Assembly (NCBI GenBank): GCA_015680685.1
Contig: MNCI01015527.1
Location: forward strand, 361,313 to 412,061
DNA from: Gnetum montanum
Lineage: Eukaryota > Streptophyta > Gnetopsida > Gnetales > Gnetaceae
DNA: 50,749 nucleotides
Direction of reading: 5' to 3'
The position numbers and the translations under genes are program-made. The notes below the pieces were generated by a model. The model was given only the letters and a program-made list of their open reading frames with translations, was not told the origin of the DNA and did not search any database. Positions within the stretch are counted from its first letter, which is position 1. Every line of letters starts with the position of its first letter. Below, in pieces: positions 11,481 through 22,665 of this stretch.

Positions 11481-13450
11481 CTTAAAACATTTAAATACCT
11501 TGTCTCGTTAGGTAGTTATAGTTAGGCTATGTTTGAACCATGGTAGATTGATTATTTTATTATTATTTAAATAAATGTTAACATAAAATGTTACCAAAGC
11601 TTGTTGAAAGGGTTTAACTCTCATAAATTGAAGTTTTAATGTTGAGTTCTTTGTTAAACCTTGTGGGAGTTAGAAATTTTGCTGAAATTTTTTTATCAAA
11701 AATGTAAGATTTGTAGCCCCCACAACAAAGAGCTTACCTCTAATGGTTAGGAAGATATGGCTCTTAGAAGGTTATGGGCTCTGAAAAATTGAAAAACTCT
11801 CCCCTTATGTTAAAGAAAATGTGAAAATTGCTAAGTGTGGTTGCCTACATATAGGCAGGTGAACCCCTATGTCAACGAGATCCTGTATATGACATCCCAT
11901 TTACACATGAACTCTGTCGATGGGTACCTATCTATAGAGCTTATGACCAAAATTTTCACTTTGAGTATCTTGAAAAATACAAAGAGTTTTCTTATGAAAT
12001 TGCTATCCATGGAGAGCCAGAAAAGCTGTGAATATGATGAAATCTTGAAGAGGGCTTGATAACTCATGAAAATTGGAGAAATAGTTAAGAGAATGAAATT
12101 TATTAAAGAAAATTCCTTAAGGAACACACAGTTGGATGCACGATAGTGTGCACAAAAGAGTTGATTTCAAAAATGCCTAAGGATAAGGAACTTAACTAAC
12201 CAAACCAAGAGTCATGCAAGTGGGTCCTCCCATAGTAGGCTTATGTCCTTTTTACCCTTGCATAACCTCATATAAGGAGTTTGTGGGTTCCACAGTTTAT
12301 TAATGATTGTGAAAAGTTAAGGATTAAATCAAGAAGAATATACCTAAGAATTTTGACACATCAAACTAAGACATTGAACAAAAACATGAAAATCGACAGT
12401 GAGGTTAGTTATGGAAAGCATTGATGGATGAGAGAGAAGGTGAGATGGAATTTCGAATTATGATCACATGAAGTCCCTTGTGAATTTTGTGGTTAAATGA
12501 CCCAATCAAATCCATCCTTAGTCCAGATCAAAACAAACACTTTTAGTGACTTTGCATCATCCCTCAAAGACCAAACCACCCCTTGAGATAGGAGAATGCT
12601 CCCATAGATCAATCACCATTTCTTATTAGAAAGGGCCTTAGTTATAGGGGACCTTCAGGCATGGGTAACATGTCTTTTGAGTCCCATAACTAGTGCTTGC
12701 AGCCTATTATTTTGTCTAAGGGGTGTGCTTTCAATTCCCATCATGGTTTTTTTTATTTTATATTTTTATGAATTTTTTGGATGGGAATTACACTATTCAA
12801 AGACTTATTAACTTCTTGTTATTGGTTGACACAGAATGATAAGAAATCCATGAAAACACTCATGCACTCAAGTAAGTAGAAAGGTAAAAAAAGCATTGAA
12901 TTCCTTTAAAGTCACATCCTTTTCAAACTTTTGAATATTTTTCAAGTTTCAAAACTATCAAGGTCATAAGTTCATTAAAGTTTTATTAATAAAAATGGGA
13001 CCTCGTATTCCCAAAACAAGGAAGACCATAGAGTGGATGGATGGATGATGTGGACTCACTGCCTATTCCAAGAAAAAAAAACATTGTCTTAGTTATCAGT
13101 CATCAAAATTCAAAAATAGAAACTAGACATAGCAATCAAAAACATTAAGTACAAACCACCATTAGCAAATAGCTACAACATCTTTGTGTCTTGTTGTTAA
13201 TAAAGCTTTTTTATTAGAAAATAATAAGAAAAATTTACACCAAAATAAAGTAAAATATAAAAGAAATTGCAAAATATTTAAGAAATTGAAAACATACTAA
13301 TGATGTTGTAAAATAAAAAATTGAAAATTAACAAAGTGTAAAATAAAAATGTATAAGAACAAAGCAAGTGTAAAATAAAAAATATGAATATAAGAAAGTG
13401 TAAGACAAAAAATTGAAGAATAAAAAATTGTAAAATAGAAAGGTAGAAAA
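11481..13450 (-). other. 3' non-coding region of element D
   Basis: No conserved coding frame. Parts align with A (12300-12760 with 1-440) and with B (around 12200-12300 with 19480-19570). At about 11845-11860 the minus strand has a TATATGTAGG sequence in the place where B has its internal TATA box, but the GATATC units are absent. An A-rich array (about 13250-13450) matches the one in A. Confidence 0.55.
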
Positions 13451-15188
13451 ACTAAGGAGCCACTTTAATAATTAGCATAGATGGCCATTTCCTCCACAAC
13501 TAAGTTAAAAGGTGGAGATCTAAAAAATTGAGCTTGGTTATCCATCCGATGAGGCATTACTTACACTAGCTTGCTTGGGCTCATGAAAGATTTAAGTTGT
13601 TGCATGTTGACCAGTTGCTTTTTGTTTAGGCTCTCAGGTTTGTAAATCATCATGGCCCCAAAAGGAAAGGTTTTATAAATGATATAAGATCCTTCCCATA
13701 ATGTTTGGAACTTAGTTTGTTATGGAACATGTGTGGGGTTCCAGTAAAGGACCTTGTCTCTAGGTTGGAATTTGACTTTCCTTATCCTAAGGTCATGACA
13801 TTGTTTACTAAATGCTTTGTGCACTTCATTCAAGGATAAGGCCATCAATCTATTCTCATCTAGGATGTTAAGGTTGATCAATCTCTCTTTTTGTGCTTGG
13901 CTCAGGTCAAGGTCAAGGTCACAAGCTATTGAAAGTGTACGGAGCTTGGATTGAATGGGAAGAGTTAGCAATTTCCTCTACACCATCTCATAGGAGGAGT
14001 AGCCTATAGGGAGTTTCCATGTGGAGTGGTAGGTTCAAAGGGCATTGTTGAGTTTTTTGCTTCATTCTATCCTATATTTGCTAATTGTTATTGTTAAGAT
14101 CTTAGTGATTTTTCTATTTGTAACCCCTGGTTGATTGTTGGATTGGGGGTGGTAGGGTATTATTAGTTTATGTTCAACCTCCAAGTGTTGCATGATCTTG
14201 TGAAAAGTAGCACCTATAAAATGAGTACCATTGTCAAAAATTAGTGCATGTGTTACTCCAAACCTATTTACAACATTTTTTGTACAAACTAAGTAGCAGT
14301 GGAAGATATACACTTGATGACAGCTATTGCTTCTGTCCATTTTGTACAATAGTCAATAGCGACTGTTATGTACACCTTTCCATTTGACATGGATGTGATG
14401 GGACCCATGAATTCTATGCTCCATATATCAAAGGATTCTAGTGGTTGGATCCATTGCTAAGGCTTCTCCATTCGAGTGGTTATCCCACAATCTCATTGAT
14501 AGTATTTACAAAAGCGAATGAATTGGTGGATGTCCTTGAAGATTGTTGGCCAATAATACCCTGCCATCAGGGTCTTAATGATGGTACATCTTCCTCCATA
14601 GTGGCCTCCACAAGGACCCTCATGAGTATCTTGGAGAACACATAGTTGATTAGTATCAGGGACACACCAATGAACTAAGCCATCGATGCACACCTTGTAA
14701 AGGTGTCTCTCAATCTCCATGAAGCATTTGGCCTGATGAAGAAACTATTATTTCTTTTGGTGATCCAAGTCTTGTGGTAGCTCCCGAGTAAGAAGATAAG
14801 TGACGATGCCATTGCACCATGTAGGTTTAGTGGGCAGTTATTCATTTATTGCATCAACAAAGAGGAGTTTATTTGGAAATTGATCAAAGAGCGGGCTCTC
14901 CTCCTCTTTGTTGTCCCATCGTAACTGAGAATGGTGGTCATCGACCACATTCTTAGTTCTCTTTCAATCTACCATTGTAAAATCAAACTCCTATAAGATC
15001 ACTAGCCACCGTATGATACAAGGGTTTACCATCGGTTTGTTCAAAAGGAAGCCAATGGCACTACACAAAAATTTTTTATTCAAGCACATAGTACTTGAAC
15101 TTGTCCAAGGCATATACCATTACCATCATCTCTTTCTCTATTATGGTGTAGTTAAGTTGTGCACCCACAATGCTTTGGCTTACATAGT
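13451..15188 (-). pseudogene. RNase H end and integrase of element D
   Basis: The minus strand reads, from 15188: SQSIVGAQLNYTIIEKE (RNase H), then the integrase zinc-binding region (14720-14493) with GGHYGGRCTIIKTLMAGYYW. The catalytic core (14349-14062) has ALIFDNGTHF and YHPQSNNQPGVTNR. In the DDE triad the last motif normally has Glu before VTNR or VSNR; here it is Gly. The C-terminal part (13971-13720) has RKVKFQPRDKVLYWNPTHVP. Stops and at least one frameshift break it. Integrases of this family insert the element's cDNA; this copy cannot act. Confidence 0.85.
15184..15188. repeat. Target-site duplication of B, left copy (ATAGT)
   Basis: ATAGT stands directly outside the left LTR of B and again at 23518-23522 outside the right LTR. 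Removing B plus one copy makes D's RNase H reading continuous, which confirms the insertion point. Confidence 0.93.
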
Positions 15189-15748
15189 TGATGAGTGGCG
15201 AGGTACCCCTACACTCAACCATACAAATACGAGCGTTTTCACGCACGATCCAGTCGAACTCCGCAAACGGACTAGTTATAGCACCTAGATAGTTAGCCTT
15301 ATGTCACAGTTCGCTGTCTTCCCACCTGGACTAGTATTATATTTGTCACATATGGTTTAGTCCAGAGTGAGGTGTATGATGTGGTCCTAATCTAATGCTA
15401 CTCCTGAAGCAATGGAAGAATAATATTAACTAAGCTAAGCTAGGAGAGAAAAGGTAAAAGAATCTAATCTAGCCTAAGTGTGATGAGCATCCATTCCTTG
15501 ATTATCNNNNNNNNNNNNNNNNNNNNNNNCGTACAATTACATTCACCACACTGTGGGTAGACATGGGAAAAATAATCTATCTCTGGAGGGATCAAACTAC
15601 CAGAGCTTCACTACAATCTAACCTATTGATTATAAACAAGGGAGAGCTGCTTCTTATTTATAGACATTGCGACAGATTGCAATATCATGTACGCGATATC
15701 GTAGGGGACGACGTGATATCGCAGCCTATGCGATATCGCGTCCCATCA
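15189..15748 (-). repeat. 3' LTR of element B (contains an assembly gap)
   Basis: TGATG...CATCA ends. TATAAATA (minus strand) is at 15662-15655 and four GATATC-type units start at 15681, 15695, 15715 and 15732. The 560-bp length is too short because of the gap at 15507-15529; the sister LTR is 852 bp. Confidence 0.92.
15507..15529. other. Assembly gap (23 N), too short
   Basis: The flanks match 22983 and 23268 in the sister LTR, which are separated by 284 bp. About 284 bp are therefore represented by 23 N. Confidence 0.9.
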
Positions 15749-15764
15749 TACCCCCACGACTGAA
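15749..15764 (-). promoter_or_regulatory. Polypurine tract of element B
   Basis: On the minus strand TTCAGTCGTGGGGGTA directly precedes the 3' LTR. C has the same sequence with one change at 29678-29693. It would prime plus-strand DNA synthesis. Confidence 0.8.
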
Positions 15765-15904
15765 TAAAAACTCATCCTCAAGTTATAGTGATTACACAGT
15801 GGATAGGTATGGGATTATTAACTAACAAAAATGGAATGATGCCATAGTGTGGGAAGAAAACACAACACACAAAATGTGCTACAACTACAAAAATGTGGAA
15901 CTCA

Positions 15905-18608
15905 TGTAGTTCCTGGTGGTGGTGGCTCCTCCATTGGTGCCTTCCCTTTGTCTTGTGCTCCAGGTTTTGAGGCTTGATGGCATTGAAGTATGGCCTAGAG
16001 CTTCTCCTCTTTAGTTCGAGGGTCTTGTGTTGTCCATGCTAATGTTCCAATGTTTGATAGAGTCAACACTTCCCACAGACAGGGTAGTTGCAGGAACATT
16101 TGGTTGGCCTTGACATACTAAGCCACAAACACCTGTCGTTCCTCCTCATAGGCTCTGGCTTTGTTCTTGTATTCATGAAGGTCTGTTAGCCATTGAGCCA
16201 AGTCTTTTGCAACATCCTTCTATCCCTAGTAGCTGGCTTTTACCACCTCAAGTTTAGAATTTGCAACATCCAGTTTGTCCACCAGCTTCTTGCGCTCTAC
16301 AAATTCTACTTCGTATTTGATGTGGGTGGTTACTACCTGCTACTCGAGCTCTAACCTTAGGCACCCTGCTATTAACATGGCAAGGTTGGCATATCTTAGG
16401 TTTGCCAACTTCATGTACTCTGTCAAGTCCTAAATCTGCAGGTCCCGGTCCTTAACTTCCGCTTGGTGGGCGAAGGCATATGTGTCCAATATGGCCCGCC
16501 AGTCAGTGTGTTGAGCACTGATGGTGTTGATTTGGGCCTTGGCCATATGGATCTCCTTCTGTAGGATTTTTTTGTACATCCCCACCTAATCCTGGAAGTG
16601 CTCCTTCAGCTTTTCATGTCATTTAGCCTCATTTTTCCATGCATTTATCTCAATTGCTGACTTTTGACGAATGACGCGTATCTCCTCCATTGAGAGGGTT
16701 CAATTTTCTCTGACTAAACGGCTTATGTCTCGGTTGACCTGGATGAATTATTCTTGTAATTGGTGGAAGTGTGTATTGAGAACATTCTTTTTCCTTTTTA
16801 CAGTGGTCAACCAAAGATTGTCAGTCGCAAGCTATTTATTTTCTTCCTGCAAGGCCTTGAGTGCCTTAAGATGTGCATGAGTTTGCGCTTGTGTTGCGGA
16901 GGCATCCCAAACAGCCGTCTTCTTTTCTTGCACCACTTTCTTATTCTCTATGATTAATTTTATTAGTTGCTTAGTTCTAAATTTTTCTAGCTGGTTTGTA
17001 GGAAAAAATTGTAGAGGGTCCCGCTGTGCTGCTTGTAAGGCCACGAGCTGCTTTTGTAATTTCTTCACTTCAGCTTCAGAATGCTCTACCCTTACTTCTA
17101 TTAGAACCAGCTTTCCCTTCATGGAAATGAGGTTTGATTGAATTGCTATTACATCCTAAGGGATGTCAAATAGGGATGTCATTACTTGCCCTGTTTGAAG
17201 CAATCTATCAAGCGCATCCTCATGTTCCGTAGGAGTCATTGAGGTTCCGGCCAGAGTTTGAGCATCCCGTGCTCCTGAGAGATCTACCGGTGGCACAACA
17301 AGTACATTGAAGGATTCTTTAATATGGTCTATGAACACATCTATAGCTCCTATGGAATTTTGGTGTTGCATGGCCACCAGTGTGGCCCCTTCACTAGTCT
17401 CTAACTGCACCTGGAAAGATGCCGCGTTTCCTGAGATCTATTGTGACCATCTACTTTCCCCTCCTCCTATATGAATGGAGACTTTGCCCCTTGTGCGATT
17501 TAATGAAACTGTAGGCTACCTGGCATCATCGATGATGTGGAAGAGGTTTGCATCATCACGACTTCCCCAACTGACCATCTCAGCGATGGCCCTAAGATGG
17601 TCCATCGATGGTTTGTACTCTTGCAGCGGTGGCGGTAGATCCTAGCTTGTGTTGGGCCCTGCTTCATGTTGTTGGTTGGGACCCGTGGCTAGAGGTTGAC
17701 TGGGTCTAGCCATATGTTCTTCTTCTTGTTCTGGTCCCAGCTCTTTACCAGTACTTTTTCTTGGAGCTGGCACCTTTAGCAATTCTGCATATGAAGCAGT
17801 CTGGGCTTTCCAGAGGATGTCATTGGTGTATCCCTGGATACCAGCATGTCGGCAAAGCTTTCTGATAAGACAAGGGCAAGGTAGCGCCATCTTCCCTATC
17901 TTCCATTCTTTGAACCCCCTTAGGATCTCCATTAAATATAGATGGGGTAGGTTAGCGTTAACCTTTCCCATCAACACTGCACATCCTCTAGCTGCATACA
18001 TCGATATTCTTTTGAGGCCCTTTGTGGGAAAGAGTTGATATGTTCCAATTTTGAAGTAAACCCTCTCTTCCATCATTAATTCACCAAATTCTTTATCTCT
18101 GCCATAAGCCTTCTCCAACCAATCCTTTCGCACATCGGGATCTGAATGGGTGGATAACCGAGCAACCTGGGGCCCTGTATTCGGAAGGTTTAACACTTCC
18201 AAAATTGCTTATGTAGAGAAGTCAACTATCACACCAAAAATATTAATAGTGGTGCCTTGTTCCCTATTGTGTCAAAATTGGTACGTTTCTCCTAAGTACC
18301 AGGCACTGCTTTCAAAGAGGATAGGCCAAAAGGGAGATCCTTTGAGGTGATCCCTAACGGCCTTAGGAGCGAACTCTACGAATGATTCAAAGTTTAATTC
18401 CATAATCACCACAACGAATGTGGACTTCTTATGGATAGCTTGAACACAATCTTGGGGCAACGTGAGTTGTTTTCCCAGTTCAGGCGCAGCAGCAGCTCTA
18501 CCTTCTGCTTGCCTGGACCGTTCGGTAAGAGGTTGATCTTGCACCTCTCTGAGCTCGTTTGCTTCCACCTTGGGTAGGACCTTCCTGTTGTCCACGTTTC
18601 GAGGCCAT
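15905..18608 (-). pseudogene. ORF2 of element B: plant transposon-type domain plus coiled coil
   Basis: ATG at 18608. After an early frameshift, blocks 18595-18272, 18202-17642, 17410-17156 and 17122-16832 share one frame, and coding character continues to about 15905 (some 890 codons). Codons 100-330 resemble the domain Pfam calls putative plant transposon protein (recalled, not searched): LNFESFVEFAPKAVRDHL, KGLKRISMYAARGC and CPCLIRKLCRHAGI. Then comes a Pro/Gln/Glu-rich linker with GPEQEEEHMARPSQP. Next is a Lys/Gln/Leu-rich coiled-coil region with SEAEVKKLQKQLVALQ. Its function is unknown; a structural or envelope-like position is typical in Athila-type elements. Two stops near 18272 and 18205 stand where copy C has TGG and CAA. 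Confidence 0.75.
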
Positions 18609-18640
18609 CTGCAATCACACAGGCCAAGCGTTAGTAAGGT
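18609..18640 (-). promoter_or_regulatory. Branch point and 3' splice-like site before ORF2
   Basis: On the minus strand CCTTACTAACG is followed after some 15 nt by TGTGATTGCAG, and the ATG comes next. C has the same arrangement at 28705-28735. The pair looks like a plant branch point (CTAAC) and acceptor, so ORF2 may be translated from a spliced RNA. A donor is not identified. Confidence 0.5.
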
Positions 18641-19080
18641 TGTTTTTGAAGTTAAGTTATACCTTAATGCTTGCCTTAATTGATGATCTTATGTTATCAC
18701 GTGTGATCGTGCCTGAAATTCTGTAATAATGAGTCCTGTGACTTAGGTGGTTTCCATTTTAGTTTCCCAATATACCTAGGAATTAAATGATCTTTAGGCA
18801 CAATTATTCTAAGTGTTAAAGCTAATTACCCTAGCTGATGTCCTTTGGGCGATGATAAATTTCAAAAAAGTTAGGCATGTTTCAGTAAGTGTCCCTCCCC
18901 CACAACTAAACTGAACACTCCGGGTTCAAGCAGGTTCAAACGGAAGCAAAATTGGAGTACTAGTGAGCGAGATAGAGTGAGAAAAGCAAGGGTCATGCAA
19001 TTGCAAGTCGCAGAGAAAAATTTCAAAAAATCCCCTTGTATGAATGGGAAAATGACGCTAAGTGTTGTGGGGGGGTCACC

Positions 19081-19170
19081 TATTTATAGGGGGTAGGGAC
19101 GCAATATCGTGTACAATACATCGCGTACGCGATATCACATGGGACATGATATTGCGTACGTGATATCACG
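19081..19170 (-). promoter_or_regulatory. Internal promoter-like module (TATA plus GATATC array) in B
   Basis: On the minus strand TATAAATA at 19088-19081 is preceded by GATATC-type units starting at 19103, about 19115 (damaged), 19131, 19148 and 19162. This repeats the U3 layout of the family's LTRs, about 470 bp before the ORF2 ATG. The proximal unit is 14 nt from the TATA box rather than 18. In C the GATATC units are gone and only an AT-rich TATATATA-like stretch near 28236 remains. Confidence 0.7.
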
Positions 19171-19762
19171 TCCCTAGTGATGTGAGGCATAACAAAATAC
19201 CAAATTTTTAAGGATTTTCTTGAAATTAACATTGGAAATTGAGGACATTGACTATGATGAAGATGTTCTAGGGAAATTTCATTAATTCAAAGGCACCATC
19301 AATGGTAAGGGTGTGGATTTTACCAATAAAACCTTGGGTGGTAAGAAAAAGGGTATGTAATGGTACATTGGAACATTGAAATTTAGAGGGATAATAGTAG
19401 GGAAAGAATGTTAGGAAAAATGATGCTAAGGGTAAGAAATGGTGCGTGTGAGTTATTTCATAAGTGAGAATTACAAAAGATTACACAAGTGGATCCTCCC
19501 CAAAGCAGGTTTTAACCTATAATGCCCTTGTGTAACCACCCTTAAAGTGTCCGTGGGCACTAGAAGGGTTAAATGTAATATGCACTAACTTCACAAAACA
19601 CACACATGTAAATATCACCGGAATGAGATGAAAATTCTAAGCTACACGGGACACAAGCTACAATTACACGAACAGTGAGATGAGACGAACTATAGAAAGG
19701 GATCGTAGAGATTGGGACATGAGGTAACTGACCCAGGGGATAATGAATCCTGTGTGTAAAGC

Positions 19763-19999
19763 ATGATTAAGGTGTCATTAACCCATTGTTCCAAGATTAG
19801 GACCAAGTCCATTCCTCTAATCAGTGACATCACATTGTTTCATCCCATGATGAGTGACTATGAGAGTACCACAACAACAAGGCGTACGATCACTTGGCGT
19901 TTAATGCAAGGGAGGAGTGATTTTTTGTTTTATGGCACTTTTCTTTTTCTTTTTTTTTATTTTTTGAAAATTGAATCCAGAGCAGCTGACAACCTTTAG
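19763..19999 (+). other. Antisense ORF in B (78 aa), kept in C
   Basis: It runs opposite to the element's own genes. Element C has the related frame at 27661-27413. Both contain the shared stretch LFHPMMSDYEST followed by TITWR, and end in a Phe/Leu-rich tail. No family is recognised. It may be a chance frame conserved because the copies are similar. Confidence 0.3.
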
Positions 20000-20564
20000 G
20001 CATGGGTGCATGTCTTTGCAGTGGAACCCCCTAAAACAACATTAATTTTTGAGTGCCTTTTTGATTACTCTTACTCCCATTTTTCATTAGATCTACAAGG
20101 ATCTTAGTACAACCACATTGCATGATAACTCCCACAATCATCACCAAAGAGAATTCGCAAGTTCCCTTGATGTCACACCCTAATCATTCCCTCTTGGTAT
20201 GTCCTTCTTCATTCTAGGTACAATGAACACCAAATTAATTTTAAGTTTTAAAAATGTCAAGAATATCACTACACCCTTGAACAGAACCTCTTATTTGTAG
20301 AATGGATGAGTGGATGTAATGGGTTCACTATTCCAAATAATTGATCACTCATGACTTAATAACATAGAAAACACCTCAACCAACGATCCACATGAGTGTT
20401 TTATTCATAGATGAGATTACTTATAAAAAACATAAAAAGACAGAAACACAAACACATAAAAAGATAAAACAAAAAGTTGAAAAGTGAAAAATGAGAAAAT
20501 AAAAAATTGGAAAATTAAAGAAAAATAAATAGTGGTTATTAATCCTACTTGTTATTAGAATGGG

Positions 20565-22535
20565 AGGTATCCCCCATAACTAATTGGTTGAGCATGAAAA
20601 GGATTAATAAATGAAGGTTGAGGATCCTTGCATGTTGGAAATATTGGAACTGGTCCATACTTACCCCATTGGGGTTCACACACTTGATTATAATGAGCAT
20701 AGTGGGGCACTTTATATGATGTAGTTCCCGGATAACAAGTTGACCCACTATGAGGTTTGAGACTATTAGATGGTATGCAACGATTGGGTTGTCGCTCTCC
20801 ACGGTTATGTTCATTGGGCCAGATTGTTGTTGGAGTGTGAGTTGGTGGCCCTGATGAAGTTACATGAGGTGTTGGGTTTGAAGGTAAGGGTGCACCATAG
20901 TGTGAGACTTGTCCTGAATTGGAAGATGCAGTGGCCTTGGAATTGTGTTGTCCCTTCTCAGGCCATGTTTAAAGAAAGGACGCTTTTGATGTTGAGGAGG
21001 CTTTTCACTGCTGTTAGTAGTAGTAGCACAAGTGTCGTTCATGGGTTGTTGCGGTGGTGCAGACACCTTAGGAACAGTTGGTGGTGATGTGGAAGGATGG
21101 AAAGGATGAGAATGTTGAAAATTAGGAGGAGTATAAGGTGCACAAGGTGGTGGTTGTGTTGGAGGTATGGGTTGATAGTATTGAGGAGAATGGTATTGTG
21201 GTGAGATAAAGTGCATTGGCCCAGTTGGAGAAATAGGATGTTCAACAAGATAAGCATTTGGATTCAGATGATATGAAGGGTGTCTCCAGTTGAGTGGTGG
21301 TCTCCCCCACGACTGGGATTGTTGCCACTGTGATCGAACACAGTATCTCTGTACGAACTCTGGATGTAATGTGTTTCCCCAATGCTCACGTAAGTGTAAC
21401 AATATTGGGCATTGGCCTTTGGGGTGATCGTATAGGCATATGTTGCATTCATACATATGATTGGCACTTGAGCTCTTATTTTCCTTATTCCTTCTTTCCG
21501 ATTATCTATATTTTGTCTTGCTTCTTGGGTTGTTAAAACTCTATCTCCAATGTTGTTGATAAATTCTCAATACTTTTGATACATCCATTCCAACATCTTA
21601 TTGATCTTTGCCTTGGCTTCTTCTAATGATTGTTGTATTGGAAAAGATGATGTTTCCATCTTGAGATTGGTTGATTTCTCCTTTTTATGATCATGGACCT
21701 TTGTTAAGCTGAAATTTTGGTCCCGTTGATGTTTTTCAACACTCTCCAATCTAGCCATATCTCCTTCTTCTTTTGCTACCCTCTTAATAAGCTCTTGGAC
21801 TTGATGGGTTCATAGTTCGTATAGTTGACCTTGGGCATACATTCCTAAGGTCTCTTTTGTCTCATTACCTAGCCCATCAATAATATGATACATTATCCTT
21901 TCCTTGGAAAACCCATGGCCTGGATAGTTGTTTAACAATGCATAATATCTTTCTAAGGCCATGTCAAAGGGTTCATGTTGTGCTTGTTTCCACTCTTGGA
22001 TTTGTTTCCTCAAGGCTGACACTCTTGCGTAGGTTTGATATTTTTCATTAAAGACTTCTACCATTGTTGACCAACATCGTATTGAATTTGGTTTTAACGA
22101 TCTATACCATACTTTTGCTTGGTCAATGAGTGTCATAGGGAAGAGCTTAAGTTTTTGCCACCTATTATCAATGTTATTCCATGTACAGGCATCGTAGAAG
22201 GCTTGTAAATGTTGATGCGGATCTAAGTCATAGCCTCTTCAAAAATTAGGGAAGTTGTTTAAATCGATCCTGGGTAGATGACTCTCTTTACGATGCCTAC
22301 ATGAGATTCGAACAGCCTCTTGTATTTGCATTAAGTTTGTAGTGGCCAGTAGGGGTTCATCGCCATCTTGTAAGTTATGCTTTCGTTTGTTGGGATGACA
22401 TTATTTTCGATCATGTTTATAAGAAACTTCCACTTCAGGTTGTATACTCCAATCTTCATCGTCATATAGTTCGTTGGTTCTCCAATGAACTTCATCACTA
22501 GGTTTGGCGTTATTATGATCTTGTAGGAGAGGCAT
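20565..22535 (-). pseudogene. gag of element B
   Basis: ATG at 22535 starts MPLLQD, the same start as in C (24947). The retrotransposon-gag domain (22136-21810) has QAKVWYRSLKPNSIRCWSTM and later MYAQGQLYEL. A charged linker follows, then the zinc knuckle CNICLYDHPKGQC (21447-21409, C-x2-C-x3-H-x4-C), then a Pro/Gln/Tyr-rich tail. Frame changes occur between about 21567 and 21470 and near 20960, the latter a one-base difference from C. There is no protease after the tail, unlike A. Gag forms the virus-like particle and binds RNA. Confidence 0.85.
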
Positions 22536-22646
22536 TGTTGTGTGTGAATTTATGTGACTTTTTATAATTACTTCTTTCTAAGAGATATATCATTAAGTCC
22601 TATACAGCGACCTTGTATGATATAACTAATCTAGATAACTAGCACT

Positions 22647-22664
22647 GTCCCTGCAACGGTGCCA
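22647..22664 (-). promoter_or_regulatory. Primer-binding site of B, tRNA-Asp type
   Basis: On the minus strand it matches 14 of 18 positions of the tRNA-Asp complement, one base inside the 5' LTR. Confidence 0.8.
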
Positions 22665-22665
22665 A

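Larger units (their letters stand above)
11481..15188 (-). mobile_element. Element D, left part: 3' non-coding region, integrase, RNase H end
   Basis: D is a minus-strand Ty3/gypsy element broken into three pieces. This piece holds the end of RNase H, the integrase and a 2-kb 3' non-coding region. The second piece is 23518-23943 and the third starts at 30742. The reading order across the pieces is RT N-terminus, RT connection, RNase H, integrase, as expected for gypsy pol. No LTR of D was found; the left end fades near 11040-11480. Confidence 0.8.
18641..20560 (-). other. Non-coding region between gag and ORF2 in element B
   Basis: It carries the internal promoter-like module (19081-19170), a module shared with D (19480-19570) and an antisense ORF (19763-19999). 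It corresponds to 26885-28735 in C. No sense-strand coding frame is visible. Confidence 0.65.
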
